DNA of 6,530 nt from JABFRZ01 sp031413955 (GTDB lineage Bacteria > Planctomycetota > UBA1135 > GCA-002686595), in the NCBI GenBank assembly GCA_031413955.1, contig JANOGB010000458.1:1-6530 (forward strand), read 5' to 3'. Below the pieces are notes generated by a model. The model had not been told where the DNA came from, did no database searches, and was given only the letters and a program-made list of their open reading frames with translations. Positions 1 to 5,730 of the stretch are shown one piece after another; the stretch's first letter is position 1, and each line of letters begins with the position of its first letter. Position numbers and translations under genes: made by a program.

Positions 1-794
1 CGGAGCTCGGGTGTGAAGCCGGGCGCGATGTTGGCGGCTTCTCGCGCTCCACCTGTCCAATCCGCGTGCACGAAATCGTGGCGGGGAAGACCAGGACCGC
101 GGAACGCGTCCAGGTGAAGGCGAGACGGCGCCATTCGCTCAGCGCCTCCGGGCTGCGTAGGCCCGTGACCAGCACCGCCACCAGGAGCAGCGTCGAGGCG
201 GCCGAGAGCCGCTCGCGCCGCGCCTGGCTCCGGTAGCGGCGCGGGTCGACCGGGGCTTCGTGCCGCAAGACGGACCCGATACGCGGCGAGCGCGCCTCGC
301 TCTCCGCAAGGAGTCGGCTCGCGGGCAGCCCGAGCTCGGCCTCCGTCCGTGCCCGGCCCAGAGCGTGCGCGCCCAGGCCCTCGCTCCAGCCGAAGAGCGA
401 GGTGTGCGCAGGCGTCTTCTCGCCCAGCAGCTCCCAGCTCACCCGCCGCAGGCTGCGCTCACCCGCGGCGTACTCGGCGAGCTCGTGCTCGATCAGCGGC
501 AAGGAATAGACCTTGCGCGGCAAGACGTCGCTCGGCAACACGCGCGTGCGGCGCTTGCACCGCGAGCAGGAAGCCAGCGCGATCGTGGCCCTCACCGCCA
601 CCGCCAAGAGCTCCCCGTACTCGTCGCGCTCCAAGAGGACCAGCCCCCGCAACACGCGCGAGTCGCTCAGCACCAGCCTGCCACCGCTCGCGGCGCAGCC
701 CGCCTCGGGGGCAAGGCACCTCCCTCAGCTCCAGCCGCCCCTGCGCGAGCAACTCGGCGTAGCTGCGGTACGATAACTCCGTGGTGATCGGCAT
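1..794 (-). pseudogene. Zinc-ribbon / helix-turn-helix-like protein, frameshifted and cut by the left edge
   Basis: The protein starts MPITTELSYRSYAELLAQGR at the ATG at 794-792 and runs leftward off the window. The starting frame gives a sensible sequence only to about residue 29 (EVPCP), then becomes arginine-rich junk that stops at 459. Removing one base from the C5 run on this strand (plus-strand G run 707-711) joins it to a second frame with no stop from 706 to the window edge, about 264 residues in all. The repaired protein has paired cysteines C28 and C33 (CPEAGC) and C76 and C79 (CSRC), spaced like a zinc ribbon. A basic stretch (VLPSDVLPRKVYSLP) and a helical HTH-like segment at about 96-140 follow. 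This layout recalls the N-terminal parts of transposase-associated zinc-ribbon/HTH proteins (DUF6431-like), but I cannot confirm the family. No strong ribosome binding site precedes the start. The frameshift may be a homopolymer sequencing error or a real lesion. Confidence 0.6.
707..711. other. Probable frameshift site in a G5 homopolymer
   Basis: The five-G run (CCCCC on the coding minus strand) is the point where the two halves of the left-edge gene change frame. Reading it as four bases turns CPRGGLRR into CPEAGCAASGG. This restores the second cysteine of a CxxxxC pair and connects to a long stop-free frame. Single-base errors in homopolymers are common in sequencing, and they are also common natural null mutations. 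Confidence 0.6.
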
Positions 795-1059
795 GGTCGT
801 TTCATGCCGGCACCGTGGAGAGGCGGGCTTGACTCCGCCTCTCCACAGCTCGTCCGCCGGCCGACAGATCCTACCCGCGTGGGCAGCCTTCAGGGCCCTC
901 AGCGCACCGGCCGCCCTCCCCATCCGCAGCTCCCCAGCGCGCGCGCGACGTCAGGCCTGCGACGTGAGGCGTGAGGCGGCAGCCGCGAACCGTGAATCCC
1001 TTCTTCTCGTCTCGGATCAAGTGAGACGCGAGGTCCGCGAAGCGTGAGACACGACACCC
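795..1059. other. Intergenic region between divergent genes
   Basis: This 265-base gap separates the leftward zinc-ribbon gene from the rightward secreted-protein gene, so it should hold both promoters. Besides the 12-bp inverted repeat it has a short alternating GC run at about 939-948. It also has loosely repeated CGTGAG/GTGAGAC words at about 961-1052, in the 100 bases before the ATG at 1060. I see no clear -35/-10 pair, sigma-54 motif or ribosome binding site on either strand, and no convincing coding frame. Confidence 0.45.
815..846. repeat. Perfect 12-bp inverted repeat with 8-base loop
   Basis: The arms at 815-826 (GTGGAGAGGCGG) and 835-846 (CCGCCTCTCCAC) are exact reverse complements around the loop GCTTGACT. 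The structure sits 21 bases upstream of the start codon of the minus-strand zinc-ribbon gene. Neither side has a T-tract, so it is not a standard intrinsic terminator. It could be an operator, a 5' leader hairpin of that gene, or a palindromic repeat left by a mobile element. The sequence does not decide between these. Confidence 0.55.
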
Positions 1060-1782
1060 ATGGACAGATTCCGACTTCTGCTCTCCAGTCTCGCGCTCAG
1101 CGGACTTGCGGCCTCTGCAAGCGCTCAACAATTCGACATCTTCATCAATACCAATAGTAACTGGGTGCTGAACACCAGCTCCGGCGAAAACGACTCCCTC
1201 AGCGCGAACGACATCGGCGGCCCCAACTGCCAAAGTCAGGATCTTCAAGTAGCCCGCGTCGACTGGGACACCCTGCATGGGGGGACGTTTGGTTTCGGCG
1301 GAAGCACCGCAAGATACGCCGGGTCACTTCACAGCGGCTGCGAACTGGATTTGCGCTCTGCGAGTGCAAGCAAGACCGGCCATGCCTCCTTCGTCCACTC
1401 GCCTGGTACCGGGTCTTTCGACATCGACATTTTCACCAACCCAAATCACCGCACGACAACCCCTCAGGCTGATGCTAGCGGTCAGGTGGAGGCCGTCCTT
1501 ACAGTGACACTGGACGGAAGCAGTGCGACGTGCCCCCCCGGCGCTCTTCCTCCATATCACAAGGAAGTGTCCAGCTCCGCGTCCGTCACGGGCACCGGCT
1601 CGCTCACCTTCACCGACTTCGCGGTAGACAAAGTGAAAACTTGCAGAACCTCCTTTTCCGTGTCCGTCTTGGTCGAGGCGTTCTCATCCATCAACATCCC
1701 TCCGCCCAGCGGACCTATCATCAAAAATGACTTGGTCTTTGCACTGCTGAGCATTAACAGCGAGATCAGGCTGGGCCTGTGA
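1060..1782 (+). CDS. Small secreted protein with four cysteines, function unknown
   Basis: The gene encodes a 240-residue protein. It begins with a classic signal peptide: MDRF, a basic residue, a hydrophobic core (LLLSSLALSGLAASA), then a likely cleavage after ASA before QQFD at about residue 22/23. The mature part is rich in Ser, Thr, Gly and Asn with alternating hydrophobic residues, as in all-beta secreted proteins. It has four cysteines (C57, C94, C158, C195), an even number that would allow two disulfides outside the cytoplasm. I recognise no catalytic motif, lipobox, transmembrane anchor or sorting signal. The ATG at 1060 is chosen because it gives the signal peptide directly; the upstream bases show only a weak GTGAG-like ribosome binding site. 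G+C is lower than next door (30 of 60 at 1141-1200), so a different origin or relaxed codon use is possible. It precedes the large exported protein on the same strand by 101 bases. Confidence 0.75.
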   Translation: MDRFRLLLSSLALSGLAASASAQQFDIFINTNSNWVLNTSSGENDSLSANDIGGPNCQSQDLQVARVDWDTLHGGTFGFGGSTARYAGSLHSGCELDLRSASASKTGHASFVHSPGTGSFDIDIFTNPNHRTTTPQADASGQVEAVLTVTLDGSSATCPPGALPPYHKEVSSSASVTGTGSLTFTDFAVDKVKTCRTSFSVSVLVEAFSSINIPPPSGPIIKNDLVFALLSINSEIRLGL

Positions 1783-1804
1783 CAGGACCTGAAGGTTTGC
1801 CCGT

Positions 1805-1866
1805 CGAGCGCTAGTTCGCTCGGCGCCACCCCGAGGCCAAGACGAGAGCCTCGGTCACGGGGTGGC
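1805..1866 (+). terminator. Stacked hairpins after the secreted-protein gene, possible terminator
   Basis: Two structures lie 23 bases past the stop at 1782. The first is a 6-bp hairpin, CGAGCG at 1805-1810 with CGCTCG at 1817-1822. The second is a longer arm: GCCACC (1825-1830) pairs with GGTGGC (1861-1866), enclosing CCGAGGC (1831-1837) paired with GCCTCGG (1848-1854), with a six-base bulge at 1855-1860. No T-tract follows, so termination is not certain. The structure also lies 18 bases before the next start and could act as its leader. Confidence 0.4.
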
Positions 1867-1883
1867 ACGGCGGCGCTGCCCAG

Positions 1884-4055
1884 ATGGTGCATTCCGAACG
1901 TTGCTTCGGCATACCCATGACGATGTCCAGGAACCCCATCTCGAAGTACTGCGTCAGGCTCGTTCCTTTCCTGGTGGTCGCCGGGCTCTGCCTGCTCCTC
2001 AACCACGAGCCCGGCGACGAGCATGGGCTCAGGGCACAAGAGGTGCCCGCGGCCGAACGGAAGGAGGAGCTCGGCGACGTGAGCCAATCCCTTCCGACGC
2101 TAGGTGCTCGCGAGCCGCTTGGAGGAGCTCTCACGGATGCGGGTTGGATCGAGCTGGCCGACGAGGAGAGCCTGGCTCCCCTGGAACCCGAGCGTCTCTG
2201 GATGCAGCTGCTCGACGAGGGGCGCAACGAGCCGTTCCCGGTCGAGGCGCGCGAACCACTGTCCCCGGAGCGGATGGCCCCCAGCCGGGTCCTCGCGCGG
2301 GTTCCGGGCTACGTACCGTTCTCCGGTCGGCTGACGCCGCGAGCAGGTGCAAACGTGCTGCTGCTGAAGCGCGCGGGGGGCCTGGAGGTCAAGATCCTCG
2401 ACACGGCAGGACGTCCCGTCGAGGACTGCGTGGTCCGCTTGTTCCTCGATCAAGGAGGAAACGAGAATCTGCTCGCGGAGCGGAACAGCATCTTCATCTT
2501 CCCGGACGAGTTCACTGGCACGAGCGCGAAGACCGTCCACGAGCTGATTCACACTCCCCGAGGATGGGTCCAGTCCCAGGAAGCTGCGGGCAAATCGGAC
2601 TGGCTTAAGACGTTCGAGCAGGGGGACTGGGACTCGTCCGTCCGACGCACATCGGCCGATGGCCGGGCGACATGGACGGACATCCCTGCACTCGAGGGCT
2701 ACCGCTGGTACGTCGAGCCGCTTCCCTACGTGGAGGTCGAGCCTCCGCACGAGCGCAGCCGACTCGAAGAAGTTGGAGATCATGTGCGGACCTCCATCCC
2801 TCCGCCGCCGGGCCTCTCCGGGCGATTCGAAATCACGGCGGGGGCGACCCTGCGGCTAGCGGGAACGCTGCTCGCCGCGGCAAGGGTCCACGGTCGCATC
2901 GACTGTCCGTCGGCCAAGGGCGCCGCGGTCGTCTCGCTCTATTCCGTGGACCGTGCCGGCGGGAACACGGGGCCCGAAGTGGTCAGCTTCGACGAAGCGA
3001 GGAGCCAGCGCAGCGGTCCCGAGGGAGCGTTCGAGTTCGTCGACGCGCGACCTGGAATCTGGGCCGTTCGTGCTTGGTGGGAGGAGGAGCGCAACTATTT
3101 CTTCACGTGTGCGACGTTCAGGCTGGAGGCGGGGGCCGACCTGGACCTGGGCATGCTCCATCCTCTCGCGGGGGAGAGCTTGGAGATCGCCATCGGGATT
3201 GCCGATCAGAACGGGGTGCCCCAAGCTCCCGAGGTGGTCTACTCGGCTACGAGCGATCAGCTCAACGCTCACCTGTCCATCACGGCCGTGCCGGACAGTG
3301 GGCTCGCGACACAAATTGTGTACGGCTACTTCCCCTTGGCCTTCGGGGAAATCTTCCGCATCCATGGATTGCAGCCAGGTCGAGTGTACCTGAGTGCCGA
3401 TCCCTCGCCCGGGCTCACCCTGGACCCAGCGAGAGTCGGGGGAATCGTCGGCGTACATCCGGAAGGATTCGCAGTCGGGAGCACGGACTTCGTCTTCCTC
3501 GAGCTGACGGCTCGCATGGGGACCGCGCGCCCGCTGCTGCTGCGGAACGAGCAGGGGGACGACGTCTTGGCCCCAGCTATCTGGGTGCGGGACCTGGGAA
3601 GCGATCGCGTGTCCTCCGTGAGGCCGCATCGGCTCGATCCGACTGGCGCCGAGAGGGGGCAGGCGCTGAACCTCCACAGCGGGTCCTACGAGCTCTTGTG
3701 CAAGTTCAGGACAGGGGACAGCCCGCAGGGGGTTTCGGCGCGAGCCAGCGTGATCTTCGACGACACGGATCGAGGTCCGATCGAGCTCGACGTGCGGCCG
3801 GCGGTGTCGGTCTCGGGCGTTCTGCGCGACAGCAGTGGAGCCGGGATCCCGGACGAGAACCTGGTCTGGGCACTGAAGGGCTGGGCGCTGGATCCGGACA
3901 ACCCGGTCTTCGCTGCCACCACGGACTCGCAGGGCGCGTTCGTGCTGGGCGAGATCCCTGCGCACGCGGCCTTGCGTTGTTCGAGAGCAGGTTGCGACCT
4001 CCCTCCGCTCGCTCCGGGGAAGCACGAAGGGCTGGTCCTCACCACGACGCCATAG
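1884..4055 (+). CDS. Large exported protein with carboxypeptidase-regulatory-like beta domains
   Basis: The product is 723 residues if it starts at 1884. A hydrophobic segment at about 25-40 (RLVPFLVVAGLCLLLN), after basic residues, is a signal peptide or N-terminal membrane anchor, so the rest should lie outside the cytoplasm. Starts at 1917 (MTMSRN) and 1923 (MSRN) would place this segment nearer the N-terminus. No start has a clear ribosome binding site, so the choice is open. Residues 167-210 (LEVKILDTAGRPVEDCVVRL), 323-425 (ARVHGRIDCPS, then GPEGAFEFVDARPGIWAVRA) and 639-720 (VSVSGVLRDSSGAGIP, then TDSQGAFVLGEIPA) follow the pattern of carboxypeptidase-regulatory or prealbumin-like beta-sandwiches. 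That pattern is a strand, Gly-rich turns with DSxG, then GxFxL/F and a closing P. Such domains are usually structural or adhesive modules. I see no peptidase zinc site and no C-terminal anchor. Function is unknown; a cell-surface or periplasmic role is inferred. Confidence 0.75.
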   Translation: MVHSERCFGIPMTMSRNPISKYCVRLVPFLVVAGLCLLLNHEPGDEHGLRAQEVPAAERKEELGDVSQSLPTLGAREPLGGALTDAGWIELADEESLAPLEPERLWMQLLDEGRNEPFPVEAREPLSPERMAPSRVLARVPGYVPFSGRLTPRAGANVLLLKRAGGLEVKILDTAGRPVEDCVVRLFLDQGGNENLLAERNSIFIFPDEFTGTSAKTVHELIHTPRGWVQSQEAAGKSDWLKTFEQGDWDSSVRRTSADGRATWTDIPALEGYRWYVEPLPYVEVEPPHERSRLEEVGDHVRTSIPPPPGLSGRFEITAGATLRLAGTLLAAARVHGRIDCPSAKGAAVVSLYSVDRAGGNTGPEVVSFDEARSQRSGPEGAFEFVDARPGIWAVRAWWEEERNYFFTCATFRLEAGADLDLGMLHPLAGESLEIAIGIADQNGVPQAPEVVYSATSDQLNAHLSITAVPDSGLATQIVYGYFPLAFGEIFRIHGLQPGRVYLSADPSPGLTLDPARVGGIVGVHPEGFAVGSTDFVFLELTARMGTARPLLLRNEQGDDVLAPAIWVRDLGSDRVSSVRPHRLDPTGAERGQALNLHSGSYELLCKFRTGDSPQGVSARASVIFDDTDRGPIELDVRPAVSVSGVLRDSSGAGIPDENLVWALKGWALDPDNPVFAATTDSQGAFVLGEIPAHAALRCSRAGCDLPPLAPGKHEGLVLTTTP

Positions 4056-4098
4056 TCTCCTTCGGCAGGCGGCGTCCACTTCGAGGGGGCCTGGCCGG

Positions 4099-4122
4099 AG
4101 GCGAGGCCTGAGGCGAGGCCGC
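4099..4122. repeat. 12-bp tandem duplication
   Basis: The ten-base word AGGCGAGGCC occurs at 4099-4108 and again at 4111-4120, giving two adjoining 12-base units that differ only in their last two bases (TG and GC). In the minus-strand frame it encodes the repeated RPRL motif. It is probably a simple replication-slippage duplication. Confidence 0.6.
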
Positions 4123-4269
4123 ACCCGAGCCCCCTTCACCCAGAGCGGCGGGATCCCGAACTCCCTGCGTAGATCCTCGAGCGGCCAGCCCATCACGGTC
4201 CAGGGAGCTACGCGGGAGGTGGCGCGACCGAAAGATGGGATGAGAAGGCCGTCCCTCGTCGCGGTGTAG

Positions 4270-4286
4270 CGGGTTGCTAGAACCCG
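4270..4286. other. Short hairpin, 6-bp stem
   Basis: CGGGTT (4270-4275) pairs with AACCCG (4281-4286) around the loop GCTAG. It is the furthest from the pilin gene of a set of three hairpins, and no T-run follows on either strand. Its role is unknown. Confidence 0.35.
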
Positions 4287-4296
4287 TCACCCGGAA

Positions 4297-4313
4297 GCCA
4301 CGCTGAGCGTGGC
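4297..4313. other. Short hairpin, 7-bp stem
   Basis: GCCACGC (4297-4303) pairs exactly with GCGTGGC (4307-4313) around a three-base loop TGA. It lies 11 bases from the larger terminator-like hairpin. It may be part of the same 3' structure of the pilin transcript or a separate transcript end for the large plus-strand gene. Confidence 0.35.
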
Positions 4314-4324
4314 AGTCCAAAGCG

Positions 4325-4360
4325 CGCGGGGCGCTGCCGATCGCTCGGCGGCGCCCCGCG
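4325..4360 (-). terminator. Terminator-like hairpin downstream of the pilin gene
   Basis: CGCGGGGCGC (4325-4334) pairs exactly with GCGCCCCGCG (4351-4360). Inside, after one mismatch, GCCGA (4336-4340) pairs with TCGGC (4345-4349) around a four-base loop. On the minus strand that loop reads GCGA, a stable GNRA tetraloop, which supports the RNA being made from that strand. The structure starts 23 bases past the pilin stop codon. The following minus-strand bases are CGCTTTGG, so the U-tract is only three long; it may be a weak intrinsic terminator or a 3' stabilising hairpin. Confidence 0.6.
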
Positions 4361-4382
4361 GAAGAGTCAGACTATGTCGGGT

Positions 4383-5180
4383 CTAGTTGCCGACGGTCGT
4401 CCAGATGTTGGTGTCGTTGGAGTCGAGGCCCTGGGCCGCGATGGCGAGGTTGGCACCCATGCCCGTGATGGCGCTGGCAGCGGTGCTGTCGAACGCGGCA
4501 TCGTACGTCGGAACCAGACCAGCACCCAGGCCCTCGTACGGAACGGGGCTGTTGATACCGTCGCTGTTGAGCGTCTGCAGGAGATCGCCCTCCTGATTGA
4601 CGAAGAACACACGGTTGCCCGTCGATTCCTTCGCGACCGGCCAGGCGTAGCAGCACCAGATGATCTCGCAGTTGTCAGAATCCGGGAACGCCGTGCCCCC
4701 GCTGCCACCGACGCTCACCGCACCATCTTCGGGAATGCCGGGCATGTCGCCGCCGGCCGTGGCGCCCGGCAGGTAGATCTTGAAGTAGTAGCCAGCCCGC
4801 TCGATGACGCACTGGTCGTCCGAGTCAAGAACGACATCGCCGAAGGCCGTGGGCAGGATGGCGGGATCCAGGATGGCGTCCGGGTCCACGCCGGCCCCGT
4901 CGCTGGGCTCGTCGTAGTAGCGCATGCCGGCCGTGCCGGCCATCTCGCCGAAGAAGCCGAACTCGCCGCCGCCGTCCGCGTCGGTGTCGATCGCGCACGA
5001 GGACTGGAGCTGGGCCTGGGCGGAAGCGATCGAGCGTAGCGTCGCGATGGCAGCGTTCTCGTTCGCCGAGATCCGAGCGCTCATGAGCTTCGGAATGGCG
5101 ATCGAGGCGATGATCGCGATGATGGCCACGACGATCATCAATTCGATCAGCGTGAAGCCGGAGTTTCTCTTGGTGTTCAT
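4383..5180 (-). CDS. Type IV pilin-like / type II secretion pseudopilin
   Basis: The 265-residue product has a textbook class III signal: MNTKRNSG, cleavage after G8, F9 as the methylated first residue and E13 at the +5 position. A hydrophobic helix follows (9-29, TLIELMIVVAIIAIIASIAIP), then a conserved-looking amphipathic stretch (SANENAAIATLRSIASAQAQ). A prepilin peptidase would process it, and it would assemble into a pilus or type II secretion pseudopilus at the inner membrane. The C-terminal region has five cysteines (C62, C124, C171, C176, C177), a GYYFKIYLPG strand and a WCCYAWP segment followed by GNRVFFVNQEGD. This globular head style is what I associate with planctomycete pilin-like proteins. 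It lacks the features of the DUF1559 group common there. The start at 5180 is preceded by GAGGA three to four bases upstream. An open frame continues upstream to 5498 but crosses the intron remnant and is not coding. No other secretion or pilus genes are present, so it is an orphan here. Confidence 0.92.
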   Translation of the reverse strand: MNTKRNSGFTLIELMIVVAIIAIIASIAIPKLMSARISANENAAIATLRSIASAQAQLQSSCAIDTDADGGGEFGFFGEMAGTAGMRYYDEPSDGAGVDPDAILDPAILPTAFGDVVLDSDDQCVIERAGYYFKIYLPGATAGGDMPGIPEDGAVSVGGSGGTAFPDSDNCEIIWCCYAWPVAKESTGNRVFFVNQEGDLLQTLNSDGINSPVPYEGLGAGLVPTYDAAFDSTAASAITGMGANLAIAAQGLDSNDTNIWTTVGN

Positions 5181-5375
5181 GTTTCCTCGGGTTGTCTGTC
5201 CGTTGCCATTGCTCCGTACCGTGGACAGCGCGGAACGGTGAGTCGGTTGCCAGACGCTCGCCGGAGGGGCTTCCCCACCCTGCGATCGCAGCGCGCCACT
5301 TATCGGCCCGGGGTTTCCGGCGTCTTGAGGCGCCGCCTGAACATTTCCGGTACGAGGAAGAGCCACCACAGAGGC
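5181..5375 (-). promoter_or_regulatory. Pilin upstream region between intron remnant and start codon
   Basis: This stretch of about 195 bases must contain the pilin leader, and its promoter if transcription does not enter from the intron side. There is a short imperfect inverted repeat, GGCG...CGCC, near 5318-5335. I cannot point to a convincing -35/-10 or -24/-12 promoter. Confidence 0.3.
5184..5188 (-). promoter_or_regulatory. Ribosome binding site of the pilin gene
   Basis: The minus strand reads CCGAGGAAAC immediately before the ATG at 5180, giving GAGGA three bases from the start codon. Together with the prepilin leader it fixes this start against the longer upstream open frame. Confidence 0.6.
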
Positions 5376-5379
5376 GGGA

Positions 5380-5417
5380 GAGTAGGGTGGCGCCGACTTG
5401 CTCAGCGCCACCCCCTC
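5380..5417 (-). ncRNA. Group II intron domain VI with bulged branch-point A
   Basis: The stem GGGUGGCGC/GCGCCACCC (plus-strand arms 5405-5413 and 5385-5393) is nine perfect pairs with an 11-base loop. It extends by a G-U pair, then leaves A5383 unpaired, then resumes with G-C, A-U and G-C. That bulged A is the expected branch-point adenosine for lariat formation. Confidence 0.75.
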
Positions 5418-5420
5418 ATT

Positions 5421-5453
5421 GCACCGGACGTGCGGATTTCCCGCATCCGGCGC
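5421..5453 (-). ncRNA. Group II intron domain V
   Basis: The lower stem pairs GCGCCGGA (5453-5446) with UCCGGUGC (5428-5421). Bases 2-4 form a CGC catalytic triad (as in IIC introns; AGC in most others), and its middle G pairs as a G-U wobble, as the family requires. A two-base CG bulge (5430-5429) separates it from the upper stem UGCGG/CCGCA. A GAAAU loop closes this stem, where a GNRA tetraloop is usual. Domain V is normally 34 bases, so this copy is one short. Confidence 0.82.
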
Positions 5454-5725
5454 ACCCGGTCGCGCGTCACCAGGGGCATGCACGAGGGAGCGGAGCATGC
5501 CGTCAGGTCTGAGACGGAGCAGCTCTCTCGCTTGGCCATCTGGTTGAGCGGCCGCCTCAGAAGAGAGATCTTCGCCGGTGGCTCGGAGTTCGTGGCCCCT
5601 TCCGGGAGGAGCTCCGGGTACCAGTTGAAGGTGTCCGTAGGAGGTCGGGTGACCAATCGGTTCTCTCTTCTTCTTGCGTCTGCTTGCGACCGGCAGGGCC
5701 TCTTCGCTCCACGGGAGTCAATGCC
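5454..5725. other. Unassigned GC-rich stretch between the intron remnant and the composition break
   Basis: Apart from the hairpin at 5475-5501, I recognise nothing here on either strand. If the intron continues, this would be domain IV or the tail of its reverse transcriptase gene. No frame shows reverse transcriptase or maturase motifs. The open frames present have the arginine- and proline-rich look of chance GC-rich translation. Confidence 0.35.
5475..5501 (-). other. Hairpin just before domain V, possible domain IV base
   Basis: GGCATGC (5475-5481) and GCATGCC (5495-5501) are perfect 7-bp arms around 13 bases, ending 21 bases upstream of domain V on the minus strand. A group II intron has domain IV at this place, so this could be its remnant. 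Alternatively it may be an unrelated palindrome around a GCATGC site. Confidence 0.3.
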
Positions 5726-5730
5726 ATGAA
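5705..5730. other. Abrupt composition and gene-content junction
   Basis: Left of here the DNA is GC-rich and resembles the rest of the window. Right of here it is AT-richer and codes for a transporter protein lacking its N-terminus. No target-site duplication, attachment core or terminal repeat is visible at the join. The possibilities are an assembly chimera, a recombination scar, or the end of an inserted segment. Confidence 0.6.

Larger units (their letters stand above)
4056..4382. other. Intergenic region between converging genes
   Basis: The genes on either side run towards each other, so this 327-base stretch is where both transcripts should end. Its left half holds an imperfect 12-bp tandem duplication (4099-4122). 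It also holds a minus-strand frame beginning GTG-ATG at 4196 (translating as MGWPLEDLRREFGIPPLWVK) that looks protein-like for about 25 residues. Its right half holds three successive hairpins (4270-4286, 4297-4313, 4325-4360). I identify no complete gene. Confidence 0.45.
5376..5453 (-). mobile_element. 3' remnant of a group II intron (domains V and VI)
   Basis: On the minus strand a 33-base hairpin with the hallmarks of group II intron domain V (5421-5453) is followed after three bases (AAU) by a second stem with a bulged A (domain VI, 5380-5417). The order, the three-base linker, the conserved G-U wobble and the bulged A all match the catalytic 3' end of these retroelements. The expected 3' boundary, seven to eight bases after the bulged A, falls at about 5375-5376. 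There the sequence reads CUCUCCC rather than the usual AY ending, so the end may be degenerate. No reverse transcriptase is recognisable upstream, in the 270 bases before the composition break. The element is therefore truncated or decayed, or its remainder lies beyond an assembly join. Confidence 0.8.

Noticed and set aside
260..787. Plus-strand open frames across the left-edge gene
   Set aside because: They are Arg/Ala/Pro-rich and antisense to the repaired minus-strand frame, which contains a cysteine motif and no stops.
815..846. The 12-bp inverted repeat as an intrinsic terminator
   Set aside because: Neither strand has a T-rich tail after the stem, and the stem is upstream of gene starts on both sides rather than after a stop codon.
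2672..4111. A 479-codon plus-strand open frame overlapping the large exported protein
   Set aside because: Its translation is rich in Arg, Gly and Ser with no hydrophobic or domain pattern. It is a shifted-frame shadow typical of GC-rich DNA.
2856..4196. A 446-codon minus-strand open frame antisense to the large exported protein
   Set aside because: Only the first ~25 residues, outside the sense gene, look protein-like. The remainder is a low-complexity antisense shadow.
5238..5729. Plus-strand open frame over the intron remnant
   Set aside because: It is the complement of the domain V/VI structures and is rich in Arg and Ser; no domain or start signal supports it.
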